NCBI GenBank assembly: GCA_965219565.1
Contig: OZ244780.1
Location: 868,001-932,000, forward strand
Origin: DAOUJI01 sp965219565
Lineage (GTDB): Bacteria > Chloroflexota > Dehalococcoidia > Lucifugimonadales > JAGWBF01
Length of the DNA stretch: 64,000 nt
Reading direction: 5' to 3'
The translations under genes were made by a program, and so were the position numbers. The notes beneath the pieces were generated by a model. It was not told the origin of the DNA and made no database searches. It was given only the letters and a program-made list of their open reading frames with translations. Each line of letters opens with the position of its first letter. Positions within the stretch are counted from its first letter, which is position 1. Below are positions 23,200 to 31,729 of this stretch, piece by piece.

Positions 23200-24843
23200 C
23201 TACCGGGTGTGGTGGGAGAGGGTGTTCTCCTCCTTGGTCATGAACTCCAGCAGCGCGGGCTGGCCGGCGTCCATCGCAGCCTGGGCTCTCTTGATGGCGG
23301 GCACGATTTCGGCAGGGTCCTCGACTCGCTCGCTGTAGGAGCCCAGGGCCCTGGCCAAGTCGGCGTACTGGCCGTAGAGGTTGGTGAAGGCGTACTTCTC
23401 GGCTGCCACGGGGTAGTTGGCCGAGTAGCCCGAGAGGACGTGGTTGTTCAGCACTATGATGAGAATGGGAATATTGTGCCGGGCGGCAGTCTCAATGTCC
23501 ATTCCGGCCATGCCTATTGCGGCGTCTCCCATGATGGTGGCCACCGTCTTGTCCTTGGCCCCCAGCTTGACTCCCATGGCCACGCCAATTGAGTAGCCCA
23601 GCTGGCTGGAGTTGCCCCACCCGATGTAGCCTCTGGGGACTATGGCCTCGTAGAAGGGTATGGTCTGGTCTCTGGGGTGTCCGGAGTCGTGGGTCAGGAT
23701 CGTCTTGGTACGGTCCACGGTGTGCATGAAGTCCCAGATGATCCTGTAGGGGTTGATGGGCGTCTCGTTGGACGTAAGCCGGGGCATCCACTCCTCCAGC
23801 CACTCGTCCTTGACCTGCTTTATCTCCTGGGCGACCGAGTCGTCGCCCTTCTTGCCGTCCGGCCCTGCCTGCTTCTTCACCTCTTCGATGAGCTGTTGCA
23901 GCACCAGCTTGGCGTCCCCTACGACGGCGTGGTCGATTGGAAGCCGCTTGTTCAGGTCGGCCACGTCGACGGTGCACTGCACAAGCGTCTTGCCTGAGGG
24001 GACGGTTGCGTTGGCCAGGTTGGAGGCGAAACCCGCCCCGACCCCGAAGATGAGGTCCGACTTTTCCATGAAGACCCTCGCCATCCTGGTCATCGTCCGG
24101 GCCGCCGTGCCCAGAGCGAGAGGGTGGTTTTCGGGGAAGGAACTCTTGCCGGGGTTGGTGGTCGTGACCGGGCAGTTGACCAGCTCGGCGAACTCCTTCA
24201 GTTCATCCGAAGCCTCGGCCCAGAGGATTCCCTGTCCGGCGTATATTACGGGTCTCTTGGCGGACAGGATTGCGCGGGCTGCGGCAGCCACGTCCTCAGG
24301 GTCTCCCATGCTCCGTAGGGCCTTGACGGGCCTGTAGTCGAAGGCGGACTCGTCCAGCTCGTCCCCTCCCACGTCCTGGGGCACTTCCAGGGCCACGGGG
24401 CCTCCGCGCCCTGATTTCAGCTGGGTGTAGGCCCGCCGCATGAGCTCGGGGATTCTCTCAGTCTGGTTGATTTGGGCCGTCCACTTCGTGATGCCCCGGT
24501 AGTTGTCCACGGCGCTGAAGTCGGGGGGCTGGCCCGCAGAGCCGCGGGGCGTTCCGCCCGGCAGCACCAGGATGGGCACCGACTCGGCGTAGGCGTGGGC
24601 AATGCCTCCCACGGCGTTCTCCGCTCCCGGCCCAGACTGGGTGACGACCACTCCGAGCTTGCGGCCGTTATTGATTCGGCTGTACCCGTCGGCCATGTTG
24701 ACGGTGGTGCGCTCGGTCCGGGACATGATGGGTTCGATGTCGGCTTTGGCCGCTTCCTCGATGAGGAGGTTGGCGGGATAGCAGAATAGGTAGTCGGTGT
24801 TTTCCAGCTTCAGGATGTTGGCGATGGCCGTGTTGCCTTTCAT
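23200..24843 (-). CDS. Thiamine diphosphate-dependent enzyme, acetolactate synthase-like
   Basis: ThDP enzyme of the acetolactate synthase/benzoylformate decarboxylase group, 547 aa. The catalytic Glu is E44 in MSRTERTTVNMADGYSR. The central domain has the GPVALEVPQDV boundary. The ThDP/Mg motif begins MGDAAIGM and ends LNN, so the second position of the usual GDG is GDA. No regulatory subunit gene lies nearby, and the protein sits apart from ilvE and ilvD, so true acetolactate synthase activity is uncertain. A decarboxylase or carboligase with another 2-oxoacid is equally possible. Confidence 0.85.
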   Translation of the reverse strand: MKGNTAIANILKLENTDYLFCYPANLLIEEAAKADIEPIMSRTERTTVNMADGYSRINNGRKLGVVVTQSGPGAENAVGGIAHAYAESVPILVLPGGTPRGSAGQPPDFSAVDNYRGITKWTAQINQTERIPELMRRAYTQLKSGRGGPVALEVPQDVGGDELDESAFDYRPVKALRSMGDPEDVAAAARAILSAKRPVIYAGQGILWAEASDELKEFAELVNCPVTTTNPGKSSFPENHPLALGTAARTMTRMARVFMEKSDLIFGVGAGFASNLANATVPSGKTLVQCTVDVADLNKRLPIDHAVVGDAKLVLQQLIEEVKKQAGPDGKKGDDSVAQEIKQVKDEWLEEWMPRLTSNETPINPYRIIWDFMHTVDRTKTILTHDSGHPRDQTIPFYEAIVPRGYIGWGNSSQLGYSIGVAMGVKLGAKDKTVATIMGDAAIGMAGMDIETAARHNIPILIIVLNNHVLSGYSANYPVAAEKYAFTNLYGQYADLARALGSYSERVEDPAEIVPAIKRAQAAMDAGQPALLEFMTKEENTLSHHTR

Positions 24844-24954
24844 AGGACATCTCCTTGTGGGACACGTATTTGGCGCCTAATCCTACCATACAACGGGGAA
24901 AGCGTGGGAGGACGGGCCTTCGACAGGACCAGGGCGAATGGCGATGTGAGGCAG

Positions 24955-27429
24955 CTAGCCCAGGACGACGTTTACGAGGCGGCCGGGGACGTAGACGACG
25001 CGGCGGGGTTCCTGTCCCTCGGCCAGGTGGTTTCTGATGCGGAGGGCCACCATCGCCTTCTCTTTGGCCTCGTCCTCTGTGATGTCTACAGAGACTTGCA
25101 GGCGGTCGCGCAGCTTGCCGTTGACCTGGACCACCAGCGTGATTTCTTCTTCAGCGGCCAGGGCATCATCCCACTGAGGAAAGAGCCGGTCGTGGACGCT
25201 GTACTGGTGGCCAGTCTGCTCCCAGAGTTCCTCGGCCAGGTGCGGTGCGAAGGGCGCCAGCATCAGCAGGAACTTCTCTACGCAATCGTGCCAGGTGTCC
25301 GAGTCCAGGTCGGCGGCGTTCCATCGGCGCGACATCTCGTTGGAAAGCTCCATCAGGAACGCTATGGACGTGTTGAACTTGAACTTGTCCAGGTCGTTAT
25401 GGCACTTCTTGACGGTCTGGTGGAGCATCCGCACCGTGTTCTTGACGGCTTGCGGGTCGGTGGGAGACCGGTCCAGGTCGGATGCGTCGCTGCGGCAAAG
25501 CTCCCACACCCTGTTTAGCCACCGGGCGACACCGTTGATCCCCGACGTGCTCCAGGGTCCTCCCTGGTCCCAGGGTCCCAGGAACATGAGGAAGCAGCGC
25601 ATGGAATCGGCCCCAAGGGACTCCACGTAGTCGTCGGGGTTGATCACGTTGCCCCGGCTCTTGCTCATCTTCTCGTGGTCTTCGCCTAGCATGATCCCTT
25701 GGTTGTAGAGCCGGAGGAAGGGCTCGTCGAAGTCGAGAATTCCCATATCGCGGAGGGCCTTGGTAAAGAACCGGGAGTAGAGCAGGTGCATCACCGCGTG
25801 CTCCGCGCCGCCCGTGTACTGCTTGGTGGGCATCCACTGCTTGAGCACGTCGACGTCGAATGCGGCGTTGTCGTAGTTGGCGCTGGTGAAACGCTGCATG
25901 TACCAGGAGGAGTCGACGAAGGTGTCCATGGTGTCCGTCTCCCGTTTGGCCGGACCGCCGCACTCAGGGCACTCGGCGTTGACGAAAGAGGCATTGGCCG
26001 CGAGGGGCGACTCACCAGTGGGTTTGAATTCGGCGTCTTCCGGCAAAAGGACGGGCAGGTCCTCCTCCGGCACGGTCACTGTCCCGCACTTCTGGCAGTA
26101 GACCACAGGAATGGGCGTACCCCAGTACCGTTGCCGGGAGATAAGCCAGTCCCGGATTCTGTAGGAGATTCCACGCTTCCCCCAGTGCTGGGCTTCCACG
26201 TAGTCGGCGATGGCCTCCTTACCCTGGGCGCTGGGGATGCCGTCGAACTGGTCCGAGGCTGCCATCACACCTTCATCCACGTATGCCTCGGGCAGTTCCT
26301 GACCGTCCCAATCCGGGGGAGCGACGACCACGCGGATGGGCAACCCGTATTTCAGAGCGAATTCATAGTCCCGCTGGTCGTGGGCGGGCACCCCCATGAC
26401 GGCGCCAGAGCCATAGCTCATCAGGGCGTAGTCGGCGGTGAATATCGGGACCCTTTCGCCGTTGACCCGGTTGATCGCGGAGGAGCCCAGGAAGACTCCC
26501 GACTTCTCCTTGTCGGAGGACAGGCGGGCGATTTCCGTCTGACGGCGGGTCTCGTCCAAGTAGGCTTCCACCTCGGCCTGCTTGTCGGCAGTCGTCAATT
26601 GGGGGACCAACGGGTGCTCCGGGGCCAGGACTAGGAAGGTGACCCCGTAGATGGTGTCGATGCGTGTGGTGAAGGTGCGAATCTCCTCCTGGTCGGCGCT
26701 CAGGTGCGAGATGTCGAAGCTTATGTCCACTCCCTCGCTTCTTCCCACCCAGTTGCGCTGCATGGTTAGAATCTTCTCGGGCCACTCTTCCAACCCGCTG
26801 AAGTCCAGCAGCTGCTCGGCGTAGTCGGTGATCTTGAAGAACCATTGTTCAAGGTCGCGGCGTGTGATGGGAGTTTCGCATCGCTCGCAGCGTCCGTTGA
26901 CCACCTGCTCGTTTGCCAGGACGGTTTGGCAGGAAGGGCACCATACCACCGGCGCCTTGCCCCTGTAGGCGAGACCGTTTTCGTAGAGCTTAATGAAGAA
27001 CCACTGGTTCCACTTGTAGTATTCGGGCAGGCAGCAAATCACCTCACGGTCCCAGTCGTAGACGGCTCCTATCGAACGGAGCTGCGTGCGCATCCTCTCG
27101 ATGTTTGACATGGTCCAGGTAAAGGGATGGATGCCCCGCTGTATTGCGGCGTTCTCAGCAGGCAGTCCGAAAGCGTCGAAACCGATGGGGTGGAGGACGT
27201 TGTAGCCCTGCATCCGCCGGAACCGGGCATGGCAGTCCGACGGCGCCATGACGTACCAGTGACCGATGTGCAGGTCGCCCGATGGGTAGGGGTACATGGT
27301 CAGCTCGTACCACTTCGGCCTGGGGTCGTCGTCGCGGACCTTGTGGAGGCCGTCCCGCTCCCAGCGGCTTTGCCACTTACGGTCCATCTCCTTTGGACTG
27401 TACCTGAGTTCCACCTGTTTCACGGTCAT
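24955..27429 (-). CDS. leuS: Leucyl-tRNA synthetase
   Basis: Class I aminoacyl-tRNA synthetase charging tRNA-Leu, 824 aa, slightly shorter than the usual 860. HIGH is at residues 54-57 in PYPSGDLHIGHWYV, the cysteine pairs at C164/C167 and C181/C184 make a zinc site, the CP1 editing domain runs from about 225 to 420 with TFTTRIDTIYG and GAVMGVPAHDQRD, and KMSKS is at 587-591. A second CxxC pair set (C445/C448 and C487/C490) lies in the later insertion. It is last in a minus-strand run starting at ilvE. Only 84 nt separate it from the PAP2-like gene, too little for a T-box leader. Confidence 0.97.
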   Translation of the reverse strand: MTVKQVELRYSPKEMDRKWQSRWERDGLHKVRDDDPRPKWYELTMYPYPSGDLHIGHWYVMAPSDCHARFRRMQGYNVLHPIGFDAFGLPAENAAIQRGIHPFTWTMSNIERMRTQLRSIGAVYDWDREVICCLPEYYKWNQWFFIKLYENGLAYRGKAPVVWCPSCQTVLANEQVVNGRCERCETPITRRDLEQWFFKITDYAEQLLDFSGLEEWPEKILTMQRNWVGRSEGVDISFDISHLSADQEEIRTFTTRIDTIYGVTFLVLAPEHPLVPQLTTADKQAEVEAYLDETRRQTEIARLSSDKEKSGVFLGSSAINRVNGERVPIFTADYALMSYGSGAVMGVPAHDQRDYEFALKYGLPIRVVVAPPDWDGQELPEAYVDEGVMAASDQFDGIPSAQGKEAIADYVEAQHWGKRGISYRIRDWLISRQRYWGTPIPVVYCQKCGTVTVPEEDLPVLLPEDAEFKPTGESPLAANASFVNAECPECGGPAKRETDTMDTFVDSSWYMQRFTSANYDNAAFDVDVLKQWMPTKQYTGGAEHAVMHLLYSRFFTKALRDMGILDFDEPFLRLYNQGIMLGEDHEKMSKSRGNVINPDDYVESLGADSMRCFLMFLGPWDQGGPWSTSGINGVARWLNRVWELCRSDASDLDRSPTDPQAVKNTVRMLHQTVKKCHNDLDKFKFNTSIAFLMELSNEMSRRWNAADLDSDTWHDCVEKFLLMLAPFAPHLAEELWEQTGHQYSVHDRLFPQWDDALAAEEEITLVVQVNGKLRDRLQVSVDITEDEAKEKAMVALRIRNHLAEGQEPRRVVYVPGRLVNVVLG

Positions 27430-27513
27430 TGACCAAGGCTCCCGTGCGAGTGTGAATCTGTGGATGTATGTTAGAGCAGAAGATGAATCTGAGCAAGCTG
27501 GCCCGACCGGAAC

Positions 27514-28104
27514 TCACGCCAGGTGGAACCGTCGAGCGGCCCTGATCACCAAACTTGGCAGGGGTTCCATAAGCATAAACCACCGCCACGTCAAATAGCC
27601 CATGACGACTCCAATGAGGGCGCCGACCACTACGTCGGTGGGATAGAACACTCCGGCGGTTATTCGCGACAGCCCCCAGACCGCGGCCAGCAAGTACATG
27701 ACCGCGCCCGTTTTCCGGTGTCCTTGCCAAACGGCGGTGGCCATAGAGAATCCCACCGCCGCAGGATGGGCCGGAAAAGAGGAGTCGGTGGGCTGGTAGA
27801 AGAGCAGGGTCAGGTCATGGTCTACAAAGGGCCTGTCCCTGAAAAAGGGGATGTTCAGCATGAGGACGACAAAGCTGGCCCAGCCCATGGCGGCCATAGC
27901 GGCCAGGACCGCTTTTTGCGTCCTCTCACGCCGGGCCGGGTCGCGCTCTATGAACCACGACGCCAGCATGAGCAAGGATATAAGTGTGGGGATGAAATGG
28001 TCTCCCACAAGCAGTTCCACTGCGGTTCCCAGGGGTGGGACGTCCCCGCCCAGCCCGTTGAGCCAGAGGACTATAGCCTCGTCGGCGTCTATGAGCGGCC
28101 CCAT
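27514..28104 (-). CDS. PAP2-family membrane protein with degenerate active site
   Basis: This 196-aa protein has about five transmembrane segments and the layout of PAP2 phosphatases acting on lipid phosphates. Motif 1 is FRDRPF, motif 2 reads SSFPAHPAAVGF where the usual order is SGH, and motif 3 reads SRITAGVFYPTD, with Phe in place of the nucleophilic His. Loss of that His makes ordinary phosphatase activity doubtful. Its start overlaps the end of the upstream membrane-protein gene by 16 nt. Confidence 0.8.
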   Translation of the reverse strand: MGPLIDADEAIVLWLNGLGGDVPPLGTAVELLVGDHFIPTLISLLMLASWFIERDPARRERTQKAVLAAMAAMGWASFVVLMLNIPFFRDRPFVDHDLTLLFYQPTDSSFPAHPAAVGFSMATAVWQGHRKTGAVMYLLAAVWGLSRITAGVFYPTDVVVGALIGVVMGYLTWRWFMLMEPLPSLVIRAARRFHLA

Positions 28105-28529
28105 AGACTCCTGACGGTCGCCTTGAAGGCCCGCACGTAGTTGGTCTGCTCCAGGGCGTCCAGGCCGGGGCGGTATGAGACTTCATTTCGGGCCCGCTCG
28201 TTTCTACCAAACGACCAGTTCAATAGAGACGACAACAGCAGGGTTGTCAGAACGGCTAGTCCAGCCCCTCCGGCAAAGAGGGCCGACGACTGGTTGCCGT
28301 CAATGCCTCCCTCAATGTCGGAGATGTTGCGGGGTTCGGACAGGTAGAACCAGATGAAGGCGGCGGACATGACCGCCAGTCCCAACAGGAAGGCCACCGC
28401 CCTGCTGCGGACGAAGAGCAGCCCGCGTAAGGAGCGGTAGGCGGCTGCCATCTGGAGAGTCCCCAGGGATACGAGGAAGGCCAGGGTGAAGAAGTCCAGG
28501 GCAAAGGGACCGGGCATCGCTGGGGTCAA
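28089..28529 (-). CDS. Integral membrane protein of unknown function
   Basis: This 146-aa protein has three or four predicted transmembrane helices (about 9-30, 41-62 and 84-106) and a basic C-terminal tail. The first start codon is a TTG sharing two bases with the plsY stop (TTGA); an ATG four codons later is an alternative. It is sandwiched between plsY and the PAP2-like gene with overlaps on both sides, which points to a role at the membrane or in envelope lipids. I do not recognise a family. Confidence 0.65.
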   Translation of the reverse strand: MTPAMPGPFALDFFTLAFLVSLGTLQMAAAYRSLRGLLFVRSRAVAFLLGLAVMSAAFIWFYLSEPRNISDIEGGIDGNQSSALFAGGAGLAVLTTLLLSSLLNWSFGRNERARNEVSYRPGLDALEQTNYVRAFKATVRSLWGRS

Positions 28530-29158
28530 CCGGACTGGACGCGTTCCCCATCAATCATGGTTTCTGGCATGTCTTCCGGGGCGGGTTTAGGTTGGTTGCG
28601 GGTGGTCTGATAATGGCGCAGTCCGATAAGCACGGGCAGCGCCACTGAATAGACGGCCAACATCGGCTCAGACAAGACAAGCCAGACCAACAAGGCCATG
28701 GGGACCATGATTATGGCCACCGCCGCGGTAGTGCTTTTCAGCAGCTTGAGGACGACGAATCCCACAGCGCAGAGGGGCATGGCCACGAACGGGACCAAGG
28801 CCAGGAAGACCCCTACGGCGCTGGCGGCGCCCCGGCCGCCTTTCAATCCCAGGAATATGGGCCAGTTGTGTCCAGCCACGACGGCGAGTCCTGCAGCCAT
28901 CGCTGCTTCGGTCGTGCCGGCTATCTCTCTAGCTATCAGGACGGCTCCTGCCCCCTTGGCCACGTCCAAAGCCCCCACGATCACACCCACCCTGGGTCCA
29001 ATGATGCGGTAGGCGTTGTTGGCGCCTGGGTTCCGGTCTCCTTCCTGGCGGAGGTCCTGTCCCTTGATCAGCCTTCCGGCCAGGTACGCGAAGGGGACAG
29101 AGCCCAGCAAGTAGGCCACTGCCACGGATATGACCCAGTGAGAGTTCAGCCAGTCCAA
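28526..29158 (-). CDS. plsY: Acyl-phosphate glycerol-3-phosphate acyltransferase PlsY
   Basis: Integral-membrane enzyme that transfers an acyl group from acyl-phosphate to glycerol-3-phosphate, the first step of phospholipid synthesis. The three family motifs are visible: GSVPFAY with GDRNPGANNAYR, GHNWPIFLGLKGGRG, and a late conserved stretch. The TTG at 29158 is chosen (GAGG about 9 nt upstream); the frame is open to 29269, but that extension overlaps ilvE and lacks PlsY features. This gives about 210 aa. The first motif differs slightly from the common GSGNPGATN. Confidence 0.88.
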   Translation of the reverse strand: MDWLNSHWVISVAVAYLLGSVPFAYLAGRLIKGQDLRQEGDRNPGANNAYRIIGPRVGVIVGALDVAKGAGAVLIAREIAGTTEAAMAAGLAVVAGHNWPIFLGLKGGRGAASAVGVFLALVPFVAMPLCAVGFVVLKLLKSTTAAVAIIMVPMALLVWLVLSEPMLAVYSVALPVLIGLRHYQTTRNQPKPAPEDMPETMIDGERVQSG

Positions 29159-29204
29159 CTTATCGTCGCCTCGGTACGGTGTCCTCAGTGGGACACTACG
29201 GTCC

Positions 29205-30143
29205 CTAGACCCTGACAGCTTTGGGGTTGGCGGGCGTGCACCACTGAATGTATTTGGGATTCTTCCCAACGACTACGTCGAAGTAAAGTCGTTGGAGCTT
29301 TCTAGATATGGCGCCGGGTTCGCCGTCGGCGATGTTGCGGCTGTCAATTTGGACGACGGGAGTCAGGTGGGCGGCAGTGCCGGTGAGAAAGACCTCATCT
29401 GCAATGTACAGTTGGCTGCGGTCTATCCTGGCCTCTATCACACTCAGGCCCAGCTCAGATAGTGCCAACTGGATTATGGTGTCCCGGGTGATGCCGGGCA
29501 GCACATTCTCCTCGATGGGAGGTGTGTACAGCTTTCCGTCCATGACCAGGAAGATGTTTTCTCCTGAACCCTCGCAGACGTGCCCGTCCTGGTTCAAAAG
29601 GATGGCTTCGTCGAATCCGGCGAGGGTGGCTTCCGTCTTGGCCAGGATGCTGTTTACGTATATGCCTGAAATTTTGAAGCGGGCCGGAATCATTGGGTCG
29701 TCCACCCTGCGCCAAGAGGAAGTGCAGCAACGCAGTATGTCGGTGCCCAGATAGCTGCCGAAAGGCACCGCTACAAGACAGAAGTCGCTGGACAAGTCCT
29801 GGAGCTTAAGGTTGGCCACCCGCTCCTCGGCTTTGTATGCGAGCGGGCGTATATACAGGTCCTCGGAATGGCCGCAGCGTTCCACAAGCTCCACGGTGAT
29901 GTTGCACAGGTCGTCAAGGGAGTAGGGAATGTCCAACATCAACATCTTGCAGCCCCGCAGCAGACGCTCGTAGTGCTCCCGGAGCCTGAAGATGTATATC
30001 CGCTCCGCCTCGGCGTTCCAGTTGCCCCGGATACCCTCGAAAACGGCTGTGCCGTAATGCAGGGCATGGGTCATAATGCCTACCCTGGCCTCTTCAAGGG
30101 GCATGTATTCTCCTCTTAGAAAGGCCGTAGGGTTGGGGCTCAC
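29205..30143 (-). CDS. ilvE: Branched-chain amino acid aminotransferase
   Basis: PLP enzyme of fold type IV that makes or breaks down Leu, Ile and Val by transamination with glutamate. The GTG at 30143 is chosen because GGAGGTGA precedes it closely and the conserved N-terminus (AFLRGEYMPLEEARV, then THALHYGTAVFEGIRG) follows. A longer frame to 30251 adds 36 residues of low complexity. The product is 312 aa. The Schiff-base Lys lies in RFKISGIYVNS, and CEGSGENIFLV is present. It is the first gene of the run to leuS. ilvD lies far away at 62246. Confidence 0.93.
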   Translation of the reverse strand: MSPNPTAFLRGEYMPLEEARVGIMTHALHYGTAVFEGIRGNWNAEAERIYIFRLREHYERLLRGCKMLMLDIPYSLDDLCNITVELVERCGHSEDLYIRPLAYKAEERVANLKLQDLSSDFCLVAVPFGSYLGTDILRCCTSSWRRVDDPMIPARFKISGIYVNSILAKTEATLAGFDEAILLNQDGHVCEGSGENIFLVMDGKLYTPPIEENVLPGITRDTIIQLALSELGLSVIEARIDRSQLYIADEVFLTGTAAHLTPVVQIDSRNIADGEPGAISRKLQRLYFDVVVGKNPKYIQWCTPANPKAVRV

Positions 30144-30229
30144 CGGGTCACCTCCCGTTTTTGGCGGCTCCGCCGTCGTTCGCGCAGGGGTCGTAGTGAC
30201 GTTCGCTGCGGGTCGGACATTGGGCTGTA

Positions 30230-30257
30230 TTGTACTGCGTGGCTGGGTCATTATAAT
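30230..30257 (+). promoter_or_regulatory. Promoter of the ComEA-like gene
   Basis: TTGTAC at 30230-30235, a 16-nt spacer and a consensus TATAAT at 30252-30257 predict a start about 25 nt before the ATG. It lies back to back with ilvE. Confidence 0.6.
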
Positions 30258-30288
30258 CAGCCCCAGCGATTTTAATCAACGGGGACAT

Positions 30289-30891
30289 ATGTTGAAACTA
30301 TCCTACAATGGCATACTGAGCATTTTCCTGGTCATAGTTGCTATAGCAGCCCTGTCGGGAGGAATCGCCCTGGTCGTGGTCCGGAACAGCTCTCCCGACG
30401 ACGCCGTGGAAATCACTTTGCCGACCTTGACTCCTACTCCTGAACTCAAGGTCTACGTAAGCGGCTCGGTGGCGTCGCCCGGTGTGTATTCGTTGAATCC
30501 TGGAGATAGGATGGCAGACGCTCTCGAAGCAGCCGGAGGTCCCGCCGAGGACGCCGACTTGGACTGCGTCAACCTGGCTCTGAGGGTGAAAGATGAGGGA
30601 CGCTACCATTTCCCAGGCGCCGCAGAAGGGTGCAAGCCTGCTTTGGCGGCAGCAGCCTCGGATACCCTGGCGGAAGATCCGCAAACTGCAACTGTACTTA
30701 TAGACCTGAACACAGCATCTGTGGATGATCTGAAGGACCTCCCTGGAATAGGGGACGTCAAAGCCCGCGCCATTATTGACCACAGGGAGCTTAATGGCCC
30801 CTTCGCCGACATCCAACAGGCGATGGACGTGAAGGGCATCGGCCCCGCCACATTCAACGGGATGAAGGACCTCATCACCGTAGTCCCCTGA
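30289..30891 (+). CDS. ComEA-like protein with SLBB and helix-hairpin-helix domains
   Basis: This 200-aa protein is anchored by one N-terminal transmembrane helix (about residues 8-30). A Pro/Thr linker leads to an SLBB-type domain (KVYVSGSVASPGVYSLNPGDRMADALEAAGG), and the C-terminus is a double helix-hairpin-helix DNA-binding module (DLNTASVDDLKDLPGIGDVKARAIIDHR and VKGIGPATFNGMKDLI). In competent bacteria ComEA binds incoming DNA outside the membrane. No comEC or other uptake gene is beside it, so a role in transformation is possible but not shown here. Confidence 0.9.
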   Translation: MLKLSYNGILSIFLVIVAIAALSGGIALVVVRNSSPDDAVEITLPTLTPTPELKVYVSGSVASPGVYSLNPGDRMADALEAAGGPAEDADLDCVNLALRVKDEGRYHFPGAAEGCKPALAAAASDTLAEDPQTATVLIDLNTASVDDLKDLPGIGDVKARAIIDHRELNGPFADIQQAMDVKGIGPATFNGMKDLITVVP

Positions 30892-31063
30892 CCGGAGCTT
30901 CTTTCCCTTAGTCCTATAGTCCTAGCCCGAGATTCTAGTGGACTTTGTGGCCGTTGACCACGGCCGGCGTGCTCATGGCGCTGCGCTATACAGCTTGTCA
31001 GGGCGGGGATATACTGAAACATATCCATTGAAACGGGTAGAGTCTTGCTATTCGGACATCCGG

Positions 31064-31091
31064 GGAATCCAGAGCGGCGTCTTGTGCGTAT
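31064..31091 (+). promoter_or_regulatory. Possible ECF-type promoter upstream of the sigma factor gene
   Basis: GGAAT at 31064-31068 and CGTAT at 31087-31091 are separated by 18 nt and resemble ECF sigma -35 and -10 elements. This would fit autoregulation. The spacing is slightly long, so the call is tentative. Confidence 0.3.
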
Positions 31092-31135
31092 AAATCAGCG
31101 CAATGGGCTGGCGTCTCCATTTTTGAGAGGCGCAA

Positions 31136-31717
31136 GTGCTTAGCTACGACGACCTCAGGGACGAGCAGCTGATAACTCTGATCGCCAACGGCGAGAAGGA
31201 CGCCTTGGAGGTCTTCTATAACCGCTACGCACGACCAGTCTTTTCGCTGGCCAGGTATATGCTCAGGGACCCGTCCCTGGCAGAGGAGGCGACGCAGGAC
31301 GTCTTTCTGAACCTATGGCTGAAAGCGGCAAGCTACAACCCCGAGAGGGGGGCGCCCAAGTCATGGTTCATGAGTGTTGCCCACCACCGGATAGTCGACG
31401 TTATCAAGTCACGCAACAGGAGGCTCCAATCTTCCAACTCGGCGCCTCACGAACTGCTGGACCTCCACCCCACCACCGGCGACAGCACGGAGGATGCGGC
31501 TCACCGCAATATCGCCAGAGACGAGATTCTGGAAGTATTGGGGCGGCTTCCTGAGGAGCAGCGCAGGGTGTTGGTGATGGCCTATTTCGAGGGCTATTCC
31601 CAGTCGGAGATAGCGAGCAGATTGGGTGAGCCGTTGGGAACGGTAAAGACCAGAGCAAGGCTAGGGATTCAGAAGCTGAGAGCAGCCATGGTGCAAGGAG
31701 AGGATGGGCCTGCATAG
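31136..31717 (+). CDS. ECF RNA polymerase sigma factor, SigK-like
   Basis: This 193-aa sigma factor begins at GTG 31136 with GAGAGG upstream. Region 2 (YNRYARPVFSLARYMLRDPSLAEEATQDVFLNLW) and region 4 (LPEEQRRVLVMAYFEGYSQSEIASRLGEPLGTVKTRARLGIQKLR) are complete. It is followed after 12 nt by a zinc-finger anti-sigma factor, the usual partner arrangement. The regulon is unknown. The adjacent copper ATPase and redox protein are candidates. Confidence 0.93.
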   Translation: MLSYDDLRDEQLITLIANGEKDALEVFYNRYARPVFSLARYMLRDPSLAEEATQDVFLNLWLKAASYNPERGAPKSWFMSVAHHRIVDVIKSRNRRLQSSNSAPHELLDLHPTTGDSTEDAAHRNIARDEILEVLGRLPEEQRRVLVMAYFEGYSQSEIASRLGEPLGTVKTRARLGIQKLRAAMVQGEDGPA

Positions 31718-31729
31718 GCGGAAGATGAT

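Noticed and set aside
27430..27513. T-box leader for leuS
   Set aside because: Only 84 nt separate leuS from the upstream gene, too short for a T-box, and no T-box sequence is visible.
29159..29269. Upstream start of plsY at 29269
   Set aside because: It would overlap the end of ilvE by 65 nt and add sequence absent from PlsY proteins.
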